Source of the DNA: Bicyclus anynana
Taxonomy: Eukaryota > Arthropoda > Insecta > Lepidoptera > Nymphalidae
Assembly (NCBI RefSeq): GCF_947172395.1
Contig: NC_069110.1
Location: forward strand, 1,612,001 to 1,676,000
Length of the DNA stretch: 64,000 nucleotides
Direction of reading: 5' to 3'
Shown: one piece after another, positions 33,134 through 45,603 of the stretch
How the letters are laid out: every line of letters begins with the position of its first letter
Position numbering within the stretch: position 1 is the stretch's first letter
Made by a program: the position numbers and the translations under genes
Notes under the pieces: generated by a model
The model's input: the letters and a program-made list of their open reading frames with translations, nothing else
Told to the model about the DNA's origin: nothing
The model's database searches: none

Positions 33134-33816
33134 AGTGTATATGAAAAAAAAACTATCATTAATGTTACTTAATAATGGTTAATTTTGGCCAGAAAATGTT
33201 TAGGCTACCTACTCGCAACATATTTTTTTATGTTTTTCACTTTTCATCCAGCTAAAAATTCAAAAGTGAAGGTCGGTATACGGATCTTAGAATAAAGGCT
33301 GACGAAACTTCAGAAGTAAAATGAGGTATGTCTGGCTTTCGCAAGCTCCTTCACTATCGAGCGCTAATTATCATCGCATTAGAAAAATAAACACTTTCCA
33401 CGGCTGGGATTCAACACGAACGCTTGTGTGGCGTATTTCTGGTTGTGCGGTAGTGCGCAATGAATTTCGTACGCATTCGGTGTTGTGTTACAATTTGGCT
33501 ACTAATGTCTGTGGTTGCCTCACTGTTAGTTAGCTTCTTCAGTATTGTATAGAGACTTTTATTAGTGGCTTAAAAAGCTGCGATGCGACGCTTTTTTTCT
33601 TTTCTTTTTCGTTTTGAGGAGGAAAAGATCTTCATTGCTGATTTCAGAGTCAAGACGGAACCGCATTAGTTCTTTGAATTCACTGTCCCCGAATCTCTGC
33701 CTCTAGCTTTATCGAAGATAGAAGAAAATGTCATATTTTAAATATACTCGTAAATAAAATTTGTCTGTCGGTGAATTAAAATAAATGTGATTTCTCAAGT
33801 GGTTATAGTTATTTAC

Positions 33817-34055
33817 ACGATACCAAAACACAAACAAGCTTTTTTTATAAAGGTTTTTGTGTCTGTGTGTAAGCTGTCTCTTTGTCCGGGCTAGTTTTTG
33901 GGGCGACTGGACGGATTTTAATAGAATTTTCATTGCTAGGTAGGGGAAATTAATGACAAAGATATATGCTACTTTTTGTTAAAAAAAAACCATGGTTCCC
34001 ACGGGATTTGTGAAAAATTATATTTCACGTGAACAAAGTCGCGGGCGTCCGCTAG
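33817..34055 (+). mobile_element. Helitron-like element, family 1
   Basis: Contains AAAACCATGGTTCCCACGGG and ends AACAAAGTCGCGGGCGTCCG then CTAG at 34052-34055, followed by T. The 5' end is decayed. Confidence 0.7.
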
Positions 34056-34057
34056 TT

Positions 34058-34256
34058 GCTGCTTGCTAGATATCTCTAGCCGCCAGCATTCAGCAGCTTT
34101 CTACAAATCTCCTGATATCCTCGGTTCACCTAGTAGGGGGTAGACCAACACTGCGCTTTCCGGTGCGGGGTCGCCATTACAGCACCCCGACGTTTATCAG
34201 CTCTTCGAACTTTATGGCCTGCCCTGCCTGTCTGCGGATCTCCTCATTTTGATGTA
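34058..34256 (-). mobile_element. RTE-like retrotransposon 3' tail
   Basis: The plus strand shows TCGGTTCACCTAGTAGGGGG, GACCAACACTGCGCTTTCCG and CTGCGGATCTCCTCATTTTG, the reverse of the RTE-like tail. It directly follows the CTAG end of the preceding Helitron-like element. Confidence 0.8.
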
Positions 34257-34503
34257 ATAATTGTCCAAAAAACAATGAGTACCTACCTGCTTCTCCGCAC
34301 TAGTGTATTAGTAATGTAGCACTTAATAATTCAAAATCATTTTAACATACAGTTATGTTATAAAGATTTTGAGTTATTAATAACTCCAACTGGCCCTAAA
34401 TGTTTCATATACTGTTATAGTGGATGGCGTTCCCTTGAATTTGGCTGATACGCTGCCGCGAATCTCAATCTAATAGAACAGGGACGACTTAAGGTCGCTA
34501 TTG

Positions 34504-34616
34504 ACGGTCAATTATTCTCACGTTTCTGAAAAGCAACCGGCAGTACGTCATGTACGCAGTGACTAACACACGAACAATTATACTCGAGGGTGCTAAACGT
34601 GAGAATAATTGACCGT
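34504..34616. mobile_element. Short inverted-repeat element (MITE), 113 bp core
   Basis: Perfect 22-bp arms: 34504-34525 starts ACGGTCAATTATTCTCACG and 34595-34616 is its reverse complement. Weaker pairing extends to about 34487 and 34634. It is non-coding; the 61-62 aa frames across it are chance. Confidence 0.8.
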
Positions 34617-34914
34617 TTGTGGCTAGCATTAAGAATTGTACTTGTTCTTTCTTTTTCTTTCTGCTACCGGACGCGCCCCCTTGCATTGTCTGTATCTGTG
34701 AGGTGTCTGTGTGACCACGTGGTAGGCGCCGCGTGCCTGCGCCGACGCATACGTGTCAGTGTTATCAATGCCTGATTACGCTTATCAACGGCTCACACCG
34801 GCTGACCTAGAAACATTTAATCGGATTTTCAAAAAAAAAACTTAATAAAATGTGATCTGATTTCTTATTCGAAGAGAATTTTTTTTGACATTACAATTAA
34901 AATCTGAGTGGTCG

Positions 34915-35085
34915 ATTATCTAAGTCCGCCAGCCCACATTGCAGGAGCGTGGTGGGTCTATGCCATAAGGAGGAAGATCTGTAGACTTTATAAATGTCAA
35001 AGTTCATGAGGATGGCTATTTATGTACCTAATTATATAACACTTTTTGTATTTTGTACAATAAAATAAAAAAAATAAAAAAAAGT
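34915..35085. repeat. Repeat segment with AATAAA-rich tail
   Basis: GCAGGAGCGTGGTGGGTCTA and GAGGATGGCTATTTATGTAC lead to an AATAAAATAAAAAAAATAA tail, which looks like a retroelement 3' end. The family is not identified. Confidence 0.4.
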
Positions 35086-36115
35086 AGACTGGTAATCATG
35101 ATGAAATGGGGTCTAACTGAAAAAATATTATGAAACTGAAAACATGCCAAAATAATCTAGAAAGAAGCATGCTTCATGTAAAAAAACAAGACAAAGTCAG
35201 ACTCTCTACTATCCAAAGTCAGACTCTACTATATAAAATTCAGTAAATAAAGGCTTTTATTATTATAATCATAATGAAATAAATATTCATAGAGCAGAAT
35301 CCTCAGCAGATGTTTAACACTTCAATGATTTCTTGAACATCAGCACGGCTATTCTCTAGCGATGTTTTGTATAACTCGCAAGTGTGAGTTTCGAATCGAG
35401 GGGCATCGACTATATACTTCTGATAACGAAGAAGCCTCGGGGCAGGTTCTAAGCTTTACATGTCAAGGATGGCAGATACGCAAAGTAACACTATCAATCA
35501 TTATTGGAACGACCATTTAACTTGCTAATACAGTTCTACCCTCTATATTGATCAAGTACAGCGCTGATACTATCACATGTAAACCAGGATTAACTATCGT
35601 ATGGCTAGGAGTCAGCCACCAGCTGATGTCAGACTTGTAACTGATTCAGTTGGGTTAAAGACGTCTTCTACAGTTAACCAACATACATACTAAAGATACC
35701 TAAAACCATGAATTGAATCTACCTGGAAACTAAAGCCACGACTTCTCGGTATTCCCACATCTCAAGGTTTCCTCTCTGTGACGTCATAAACGTGAAATGT
35801 CCAAACGTTGGACATAATATACAAATTACTTTTAGTTAAGAGATTTTGTTATTTTAATCATAGGAAGATAATCGTATCTACTTATCATAGTCGTTGATTT
35901 AATAGATACGGTAATATAGATAACAATAGCGCGTTTAAGAATACGCGAAATTCTTAAACATACGTGAGATACAAAATATCTCACAGTACCTACACCGTGA
36001 ACATAAAAATTAAAAAAAAAGTGTTTTTACAGGCGGTTAAAGGGCTTTGCTACCGTAAAATTGAAAATCAGTAATAGTTTTAGGAGTGCAATCTATATCT
36101 ATCTATCTATGTATA
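35086..36115. other. AT-rich stretch, no gene seen
   Basis: Includes a half-copy of the inverted-repeat element family of 59772 at about 35345-35410 (ATAACTCGCAAGTGTGAGTT) and a short tandem of AAAGTCAGACTCT near 35200. No exon. Confidence 0.5.
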
Positions 36116-36482
36116 TCTATACTTATTATAAAACTAACAGGTTAAATTCTGTACATTGAAGATATTCTGAAAATTTTTATTGGAGGGCATTATACAATTG
36201 ATACTAAAGCCAAAAATATTATTTTTCAATTTCTTCTATGTCTGTCTATTCGTGTTTTTGTTGGCCGAACATCACGCTGAAATTACTGAATGAATTCAAA
36301 TGAAACTTGGCACGATTTGAGACCATAGTATGGAGAAGGTTATAGGATAAAAATGTCCATAAATCATAAAAAATTACGAATGGTAGGGATAGGGTAGGGG
36401 TAGGGTAGGGATAGGGTAGGGGTAGAGTAGGGGTAGTTAAAAGTTTACATCGATTTTCACGCGGACGAAGTCGTTCCGCTAG
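36116..36482 (+). mobile_element. Helitron-like element, family 1 with minisatellite (367 bp)
   Basis: Starts TCTATACTTATTATAAAAC, carries GGGTAGGGGTAGGGTAGGG at 36384-36436, and ends CACGCGGACGAAGTCGTTCC then GCTAG. It is flanked by A on the left and T on the right. Confidence 0.85.
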
Positions 36483-37040
36483 TTGATTATCAAAATCAGA
36501 CAAGTAAGAGTCGGATTTGCCCACCGAGTTCCGTATAAAATTTTGAATATTTACTTATTTTCGTTTACGTTATTTCTTTAATTATTTTATTTATTTACGT
36601 TTATAGTTATTAACTTCATTTTTCACTAAAACACTAAAATCGTTGGCTTCACAGGATTTGTATTGTAAAACATAAAATTGCACGCGAACGAAGTCGCGGG
36701 CATCCGTTAGTACTCGTAGACCGCGTAGACGACAGACGTTCCACACGAGTTCCGAGTCCGACGCGTCACGCGGTCAGATTTTATAATTTATTTTTGTGAG
36801 ATATGCAATCATGAAAGCACACACTGGTGAGAACTGTCAATTTGTTGACAGATGACAGATACCTGCTACTGCCTCTGTGAACAATTAATAAACAGCTCAA
36901 CACCTGTATCTGGTTTTATAATTGCATATTTCACGCATGTCTAACGGAAAGGCAACCTGATAACAAACGTGAGCGCGATTTAATTTGAAACAGCGCCATC
37001 TAGTTAAGCACTCCTGAACGAATTTTGTTCGATAAATGTA

Positions 37041-37772
37041 CTAGCGGACGCCCGCAACTTCGTATACGAATAATTAGTGTGAGCTTTCATCCCTATCTAT
37101 TTATTATTACATTTTATATTTCAACGATATTTAACCCCATAGGGGTAAATTTTTACCGTCTACTTCTACAAGACCATTTCTTTTTAAATAACTTGAATTG
37201 TCTGATTTTTAATTTCAGTCAAATTTTAACCCCTTTGAACCCTTTATACGTTGATTTTTTTATCCCAGTTACATTTCACATTCTATCTATAAAGACTTTT
37301 CATTAGTCATAAATATAACTTGACAAGCCTGAGATTTTTTTTCAGACAAATTCAAACCCCAATTCCCCCTTTATCGGTTGCTTTTATCATCCCCATTAAA
37401 TTTCACATTCTATCGATAAATACTTTCTACTTAAAAAATGGTCGATTTTTATTTTAGACATATTTCAACCCCTTACTTCCCACTCTAGGGATTGAGTTTC
37501 TCAAATTCTTGAATCACATTACATTTTATTCTTTTTTTCATAATTTATGCACAACCTTTTGTAACTTTAACTTTAAAACTGAAGGACTTTCCATTCAAAC
37601 TTTCAACCCCTATTTCACCCCTTCCATATTTATTTTAGGGACAAAAAGTAGCCTATGTTGTGTTCCAAGATCTCACTTACCACCATACTAAAATTTACCT
37701 TGATCGACTGAGCCGTTTAGCCGTGAAAGGTAACAGACAGACATACTTTCGCATTTATAATATTAGTATGGA
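37041..37772 (-). mobile_element. Long Helitron-like element, family 1 (732 bp)
   Basis: The plus strand begins CTAGCGGACGCCCGCAACTT and ends TATTAGTATGGA; the flanks are A and T. Inside, blocks with CAACCCC or AACCCC followed by a T-rich stretch recur about every 120-180 bp, so the element grew by internal duplication. The 93-aa frame at 37025 is part of it. Confidence 0.8.
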
Positions 37773-38930
37773 TATGGATGTAGGAAGTTATAACAATTAA
37801 AACAACTTAATTAAAACGTATTGAATAATACGAAACATTGGCACGCCAAGGTGAGTGCTGTTTCTAACTGCGTCATATCGTCAAAACTTTATGACGCACA
37901 CTATTCTCCTCTCGCTGCTACTCGCCCTGCCGCGATATTGCCCTGTCTGTTCGCACACTGCTTGCTTTGGGCAAATAATCGTACTACACCTTTGACCGAC
38001 AAAATAGGGATAGGCGTGATATGCGGCAGGACAAGTAACGTGGTCACACGACGTGCCTTCTTCCCTCGCTACTTCCTACACCATTCTTGCAGCGTGAGGC
38101 GGGCCCGTTAGTCTTATAGTATACCTTTAGTTTCGGACACGGGTTAAACTCATTGGATACATTTTCAGAGGCCACTTGGACCTGAGGCCAGAAATTTGTA
38201 GATTGTGTGATGGATCAATTTAATACACAATTTACACTAACGAACGGAACGGTTTGTATGTTTATTTGTTTGTAACAGATAGACTTCAAAACTACTGGAC
38301 TGATTTGAATAAATCTATTCTATATTCATCAATAGTAAGCTACATTATCCATTCGCTGCCCGCGAGTATTTTATCGAAAAGCCCGTCTGCGTTGAAGAAG
38401 CCGACAGTCAGGGAATGCGGTTTTAATATACCGTTGAGACCCATTTAAAAAATCTTTATATTCCTCTATCGCGCGGAGCATGATACTGTGCTCGCCTATT
38501 GCCCTTAGTTTACTTTATATTTTTTTACATGCCACGTAACGGATACGGCGACCGGTCGTCCATTTAGGAGTCAAATGGGAGTAACAAATGCTGGATTTTG
38601 GAAAGTACGCGGGTGATAAAGCGAGGTTCTAGCCAATTAATTATTATTTAGTTCTTTTATTATTTTTTTAAAACAGTTCAAATGGATGAACTTCATTTAA
38701 TTAATTTACTACAGTTAAATACATAATTAGAACACAATAAAATTTAATTCATTGTTTTAATAATAATTGTGATGTGAATTTCTATTTATTATACTTACTT
38801 ATATAGTTATAACACTTTATACATTAAGATAATATTATAAATTATTAATAACATTACATTAAATTAAATTCATTTGTAGTTTACTTAGTGATTAATTGTT
38901 TTATTAATACTTGATGCTTATTATTACCCG
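37773..38930. other. Mixed stretch, no recognised gene
   Basis: GC-richer DNA at 37850-38115 is open for 96 codons but matches no family I know and has no splice context; it may be an old repeat. The rest is AT-rich. Confidence 0.4.
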
Positions 38931-39110
38931 ACTGCGTCAGAAGGAGGGTAATGATTTTCGAGCGTATGTGTGTGTGTCCATTTCTTTGGCATGTCGGATT
39001 TTGACATATGAGGTATCCATGAGTTCGTCAAAATGAAACCTTTAAATTAAAGCTATTTTCCTTTAAAGGTTTAAAAAAATCCGCTAGCCAGCACCAAGGG
39101 GGGTAAAATT
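38931..39110 (+). repeat. Dispersed lepidopteran repeat (ACCCGACTGCGTCAGAAGG type)
   Basis: TATTACCCGACTGCGTCAGA then GGGTAATGATTTTCGAGCGT and a GTGTGTGTGT run is a segment I know as widespread in lepidopteran genomes. Its class is uncertain. Confidence 0.5.
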
Positions 39111-39529
39111 AATGTGTTGAATTTAATATTAGATCGTGGGTATCGTGAGTAGGGTGGGTCGATATTATAATAAACAACAACGCGATCTTTACGAGTATTA
39201 TCGCAAAATAGGGTTATTCTATATATTCCACTCCATTCCACTCAATCAAGAGGTGTCCGCCCCTTTATTTTCTTACTTTCATTCACACGTAGAATGGACG
39301 CAAAGTGGACGTTGGCCTTCGTCTAACAGCTCGGCAACAGTCCCACTGCGTCCGCAGGAATCTCCCCGTCACAGATTATGCAACGAGATGCAGTCGACAT
39401 TTATATTGAGAATTGTATAGTCGATTTTGACGAACCGCGAGCCAAATGATGGATGGCACCAATTACAAATACACATTTATATTATTAAACTAACAGATGC
39501 TCCGAGGTTTTACTCACGAGGTTTTTGAC

Positions 39530-39730
39530 GACCTCTCTGGGCTCTGGCGAAGTTTGTGGTGCTGTTCTCTACAGAAAGGTACTGGGTTCGATTATCAGCT
39601 CGGATCAGAAAGATTTTATGGGTTTTAAATTGCCTTGTGGTAGGCATTAGCCGTGGCTAGCTACCGTACCAACGTACCACCAAGCAATTAAGCGTTCCAG
39701 TACGATGTCGCTAAGACGTTAGCGATCGTA
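39530..39730 (+). mobile_element. SINE family B with tRNA-like head
   Basis: The head has a B box (GGGTTCGATTATC) and is followed by GGCATTAGCCGTGGCTAGCT, then GCGTTCCAGTACGATGTCGC, in the orientation opposite to the copy at 3885. Confidence 0.6.
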
Positions 39731-40324
39731 GAAAGAGAATCGACGTGCCACTTAGGGCCAGGGGTAGATGCGGCGTGATTGATGTCATCACGCTCTAGAC
39801 TGTTTGACATGTGATCTGCTAAGTGACAGGCGTTTAAGCAATTTGACACCGTCTGGGAGCCTCATCTGTCTGGTATTGTCACTCACTTGACCACACATTT
39901 GTCTGGTATCAATCTTTAAATATTCGATTATGCCTTTGCTGTAATCTCAACATTATCATTAAAGGGTCAATCATCCCTTATAGAAGGAGATCTACCACGC
40001 CGATCCAATGCAATGGTGCGTTTGGGAAGATAATCTGTTTTATAAGGTCCTTCAAAATATCCTAATGTCGTTTTTAGGGCTGCTTTTAGCTTTTGTTTAC
40101 TTATTAAAACCCCCACCCTGCCATGAAAGCAGTATCGGCTACAGAAAGATATTTCCTAGTAGTTACTTAGAAAATCCACTCCAGCCTTTGTGTCCAGCTC
40201 TTTTGGACAGGTAGAGCGATCGCTACTAATCCTTTATGTCTCTGCCTAGGACTATGAGTGGGGCACTCCCTTGCATTGATAAAGAAAAGGAATTCATGAT
40301 TAGGTATAGAAATTAATCAAACAT

Positions 40325-40456
40325 ATCATCATTATCAACCCATATGCGGCTCACTGCGGCGATCGAGTCTCCTCTCAGACTGAGAGGGGTTAGGCCAATA
40401 GGCCACCACGCTGGCCCAATACGGAATGGCAGACTTCATACACGTAGATAATTAAA
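40325..40456 (-). mobile_element. SINE family A, truncated
   Basis: ATCAACCCATATGCGGCTCA, GACTGAGAGGGGTTAGGCCA and CACGCTGGCCCAATACGGAA. The tRNA head is absent. Confidence 0.8.
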
Positions 40457-41086
40457 AAAATGTTACCGAATGTCATGAAATTATTAATTTAACTCTCGAT
40501 CTAGTCATCAATATTCTATTTCTGTGCGCTTTGAGACCGACTCGAGTATATTTGCAGACATTTGGTTGTTCTTCCCCATTTTCACCCCCCACAACTTTTA
40601 AACGGCTCAACCGATTTTCATAAAACATGTCTAAGAAAACTCGCCCGTAAGTCACCTATAATACAAAAAATACTAAATTGAAATCGTTTCATCCATACTT
40701 GAGTTATTGTGCCACAAACAAACAGACAGACAGTTATAACCCCTATTTTTGCATCAGGGTTTTCAACGACGAAACAATCTGTACTGTGAATAGTACTATG
40801 CGAAAAGAGCGACTAAAATGGATTAGCCCACTCAAGGTCACTTTTGAGACAGGATAAGATAATTTCACACACATTTAGTGCAAGTAGAACTTGTGCTAAC
40901 TACTTCCGCCCGGCATACGGCGGGATCTAAACTGAGCGCCTAGTGGCAGTTTGATACTGTTACTATCGCGTTAACGTAAACGCGAATTTATAAGGAATTG
41001 AAACAGCGCCATCTGGTGGCACTACTGCACAAGTGTTTCAATTCCATATAAATTCCCGTTTACATATTGTAATATTATATATTATA

Positions 41087-41143
41087 TATATTCGGCTCAC
41101 TGCTGAGCTCGAGTCTCCTTTCAGTATGAGAGGGGCTAGGCCA
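41087..41143 (-). mobile_element. SINE family A, short fragment
   Basis: ATTCGGCTCACTGCTGAGCT and ATGAGAGGGGCTAGGCCAAT. Only the 3' 60 bp is present. Confidence 0.75.
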
Positions 41144-42008
41144 ATTTTTTTGTCAAATCAACGTAGACCCCTTTTGAGTCTCCCATGGAGACTAAAACAT
41201 AGGAGACATGTCTTGGGGGTCCACCTGGACCACTTTGGGAAATAATTATGTAGATTATATTCTAGAATGATAAATTCTAGATTTTTGCTTTAAAAAATCT
41301 TTATGGTCATATGACTTATACTCAATGACGTCATACTCGATCTTAAATACACTAGTATACTAGCGGATGTCCGTAACTCCGTTCGCGTGACATTCCGTTT
41401 CCGAACGTAGCTGGCTTAACATCCACGTCGTAAGAGAACAGCCTACGGCAGATGGTTCTATAATTATTATTATTATATTCGAGCAATAATAATTATTTAT
41501 ATTAAGCAACATCATTATTGTTATAGTAGAATTATAATTAACTATAAATAGGTAAACTTAAGCTTCTCTAGTCGCAACTCGCAAGTAATTCTCAAACCGG
41601 TTATGGATTACGCCGTTTAGTATACAAAATAATGCTTATTTAAATAATTGTGAATAGTAATATGGTAGTGATATAGTCATGACTAGGTCAAGCATATTTT
41701 ACGTACATTGTATGGGATTCCGAAGTAAGAATTAGTTTAAGGTTTTTGTCAAATGCGATCTTATTGATAAATCAAATTACCATATGGATCATGAACGATC
41801 AATTAGATATTTGACAATTTTGTTTTACAATATAAATGTTTGTCTGTTTGTTCGGGCTAATCTTTAGAGAGGTTCTTGGGCAATATATAGGCTACTTTTT
41901 ATCACGGGAAAATCCATATCTCTAACACAAAACGAATTGACGACGAATAGCGGCCGTATTGCAATGAAAGAGAAAGCTATATTATTGATACAGCCGCTAA
42001 CGATCGTA

Positions 42009-42022
42009 GGTTAGTAGAGTAC
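42009..42022 (+). repeat. Target-site duplication, left copy
   Basis: GGTTAGTAGAGTAC, repeated exactly at 44734-44747 after the poly-A tract. It marks the insertion of the R1-clade element. Fourteen bases is a usual R1-clade duplication length. Confidence 0.85.
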
Positions 42023-44733
42023 GTCGTGGCATGGCCAGAAGAGACACAAAATTCTGCATCAAATCCAGAAGAGGAGGCTGCCTGGTTTCGATCGGCCATG
42101 ACGTCGATATGTGAAACATCAATGCCACGTACACGACCTAATAAAAGGAAAGCGGCATACTGGTGGTCTGAAGATATTGCACGTGTACGTCTACAATGTC
42201 TTAGATCCAGACGCCAGTACACCAGGGCCAGAAGAAGACGGAGAGCTACAGCGGAAGAAATAGCTGGGGCCTACGTAATCTATGAAGGAAAGGAAGAACA
42301 CAGTAGCACTCCAGTTAGCAATCAAGAATGCCAAAGCGCAAAGCTGGAAAGAGCTCATGGCCGGACTCGATAGAGACCCATGGGGCCGTCCGTATAAAAT
42401 AGTATTAGGAAAGCTTAGACCTCGGGTTCCTCCTTTGACTGAAACCATGGATCCAGACTTGCTAGGCAGGGTAGTAGAGACTCTATTTCCTAGCGTTGAC
42501 AACAACTTGTCCATATGCACAGACTTAACACTAGGTGATTCCAACATGTATGTTGAGCAAGAAGTTTCTGAGGAAGAACTGAAGATTGCAGTCAAAAGAC
42601 TTGCAAGCCGCAACACCGCTCCTGGACCCGACGGCATACCGGGGCGCGCATGGGTGTTTGCCCTAGAAGCATTAGGTTGTCGAATGAGGCTCCTTCTTAC
42701 CAACTGTCTCCGCTCAGGTGTATTTCCAGCCTGTTGGAAGGAGGCAAGGTTGGTCCTCCTCAAGAAAGAGGGTAGAGCACCTGATTCCCCAACAGCGTAC
42801 CGACCTATATGTTTACTGGATGAAGCAGGAAAATTATTTGAGCGGATCATTTCCAGCCGTCTGAGCGACCACCTATCACATGTGGGCCCTGACTTGTCCG
42901 AAAGCCAATTTGGTTTCCGGAAGGGCCGATCAACAATAGATGCCATACTCCAAGTTCCCGGGGCAAGGTAACTTTAGCGGTAAGCTTGGATATTGTGAAT
43001 GCCTTCAATTCCCTGCCTTGGAAGGCCATCAGAGATGGACTAGTAGAACACGATGTGCCTTCGTACCTGTGCGACATAATAGGGTCGTACCTGAGTCACA
43101 GGTCCATCCAATACCCTGGACGAGATGGTCGTATGCATATTAGGGAGGTTAGTTGCGGAGTACCACAGGGTTCGGTGTTAGGACCACTATTATGGAACTT
43201 GGCTTATGACGCAGTACTTCGTATTATTCTGCCTGCTGGTGTCCATCTAATCTGTTATGCGGATGATACTGTCGTGCTAACGGAAGGCACTACCTTTGAG
43301 GAAGCTTTAAAACTTGCAGAGGCTGGAATTGCAACTGTGATAAATAAAATTAACGGGTTGGGGCTCAGGGTTGCGCCGCAGAAAACAGAAGTAATGTGGT
43401 TTCATAAACTTCCCAGACGACTGGAACCACCCTGTTCCACGATCCGAGTTGGTAGTTCTGACGTCCAAGTGGGAAAGCACCTCAAATACTTGGGTCTTAT
43501 ATTGGACGGACGCTGGGGTTTCGAAGAACACTTCGACCGGCTGGTGCCCCGAATTCAAAAGGTTGTTGGTGCAATGCACGGTCTACTGCCTAATCTCGGT
43601 GGACCACGAGAGGAAGTACGACGCTTGTATGCTGGGGTTGTGAGATCTATAGCCCTCTACGAGGCACCTATATGGTCTAAGAGACTCTCTGGCGTCCAGC
43701 GCCTAAGAAAGAAGCTGAATAGCGTCCAGCGCAAAGTCGCTATAAGAATCGCGCGAGGGTACCGCACGATATCTTTCGAAGCATCTACAGTTCTGGCTCG
43801 TTTACCACCTTTTGATATACTTGCTGAAATAGATTCGATAAAATACGTCCAGAGTCGTTCCTCTTCCCAGCGGGCGGGAGAGCAAACAGAAACGCAATTA
43901 TCGACGGAGCAGCTACACCAGGATATAATTACTGCGTGGAAAATGCGTCTTGCACAAGATAGAAATGCAAGGCAGCGCGCTGTTGGGGCTGTTCTGCCAA
44001 AATTCGAAGCGTGGCTGGCAAGAAAGAGTGGCAGTGTTACCTTCCGATTGACCCAGATACTCACCGGACATGGCTGCTTCGGAGAGTACCTATGCCGAAT
44101 TGGCCGCGAAACTCTGCCACGGTGCTACCATTGTGATGAGAGCCGAGACACGGCTCAACATACTCTGGAGGAATGTCCAGCCTGGAATACGGAACGCCAA
44201 GTCTTGATGAGTCGAGTTGGAAGAGACCTCTCTCCGCCAGCTCTGATAGCGGCTATGCTGGCATCAAAAGAGGGATGGAAAACAGTGGTTTCCTTCTGTG
44301 AATCTGTCATGGAGAAGAAGGAGGCCGCTGAACGGAGCCGAGAGCGTGCCGACCCAGGGCGGAGACGGCAGCGGAGAAATGTCCCAAAACGTTCCATCCA
44401 GTAGGGAATGCGAAGTCGCAAGCGGCCAGAGTGGGGGCTCTGGCTGCTTATAATCTGCGACACTGGGCAGATAGTTGTAGCAGCTTAGAGTGGCTGAAAC
44501 TGCTACAACGTGTTATATAAAACCAAAATTTTTCTCGTAGACGAGCACTAGAGGCATAGTGCAACGGAGGCACCGGCGAGTTTAACTGAGGTCCCGGAGC
44601 CTACCAAAATGCGCTGAGGGTGGCCACCGAGGGGGTTTTAGTGGTAAATTCCACATAACCCGTCTTGTCCCCCAGCAGGTCGGGTATCTCAGAAAGAGAT
44701 TTCCCCCGCGAGAAAAAAAAAAAAAAAAAAAAA
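42023..44733 (+). mobile_element. R1-clade non-LTR retrotransposon, 5'-truncated
   Basis: About 2.7 kb bounded by the 14-bp duplication. It starts in the linker before the reverse transcriptase (KRKAAYWWSEDIARVRLQC), so ORF1 and the endonuclease are missing. It ends with a 3' UTR (44405-44710) and a poly-A run (44711-44733). A clear duplication and nearly open frame suggest modest age. The flanks are not 28S rDNA, so this copy is not at the classical R1 site. Confidence 0.93.
42026..44404 (+). pseudogene. R1-clade reverse transcriptase, broken by two frameshifts
   Basis: Three frame segments follow one another: about 42026-42280, 42280-42951 and 42960-44404. The breaks lie near 42275 and 42952. 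Motifs in order are the fingers region with APGPDGIPGRAW, the GFRKGRSTIDA motif, motif A with DIVNAF, motif B with PQGSVLGPLLW (about 43163), the catalytic YADD (43256-43267), the thumb with HLKYLGLILDGRW, and a C-terminal zinc knuckle CX2CX8HX4C (from 44123). The last segment ends at a normal stop, 44402-44404. The frameshifts make it non-functional. The long minus-strand frame across 42191-42946 is its shadow. Confidence 0.92.
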
Positions 44734-44747
44734 GGTTAGTAGAGTAC
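44711..44747 (+). repeat. Poly-A tail and right target duplication
   Basis: A-rich run to 44733, then GGTTAGTAGAGTAC at 44734-44747. Marks the 3' end of the R1-clade insertion. Confidence 0.9.
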
Positions 44748-44762
44748 ATTCGTGGGGCGTTT

Positions 44763-44893
44763 TTTTACTTTTTTGTATTTTTACAAGTTAGCCCTTGACT
44801 ACAATCTCACGTGATGATAAGTGATGATTCAATCTAAGATGGAAGCGAGCTAACTTGTTAGGAGGAGGATGAAAATCTACACCCGTTTCGGTA
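44763..44893 (-). mobile_element. SINE family B, partial
   Basis: ACAAGTTAGCCCTTGACTAC, CTCACGTGATGATAAGTGAT and GAGGAGGATGAAAATCTACA, lying just after the R1-clade insertion. Confidence 0.8.
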
Positions 44894-45603
44894 AACCATT
44901 GAGAGCCGTTTTGATGTCTGTCCAGCGCGTTGGTAATCTGCCATGATAATATTTGTAGCGATACTCGTAACTAATAGATTTTATTATTTTGTTCTTGAAA
45001 AAAAAAAATGTCCTGGTTTCGTGGCAGTAATTTATGGGGACAGTATCTATGGATAGTAATTTATGACGTGCAGTCACGTTCCTCTCATTCAAATGTAAAT
45101 CTTTGCTTTGAGCAAGTGCCTCCCGTAGTTCACTTTATTATCTGAAATGAGTTGTAACTGCCGATGCATTTGCTACTGTTTTTCTTTTAATATAGGTTAT
45201 GCTCTGTGGTATGCATAGAGATTTTTGTAAGGGTAGGCAGATATTTGATCAATATTAAACTTTATCGTTGAACCAAATGTATTATACGTAGTTTGTACCT
45301 ACTTGCACTGTAAAAAGATAGATCTCTTGGAGAGCTAACTCTGAACGCAGTTATCCAACACTGTCTAACTCTATCATAATGCAAGAATCCCCGACACTCA
45401 TGAATTTTGACTCAGAAATTCTTTATTTATACTCTTAGTTGTAGGCAACGACATTTTATACTATAGAGATGTTACTTGCCTACAAAATTACAGCAAAAAG
45501 TAAGCCAAACCAGGCCGAACTTAGCTACCTACTCCACTGAGCGCACACATATACAGTTTTTAAGGTCCTAAACACACAACTCGACATTGTATATGTATAT
45601 TAA

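Noticed and set aside
42191..42946. Minus-strand 251-codon frame
   Set aside because: It is antisense to the R1-clade reverse transcriptase, whose motifs are unmistakable.
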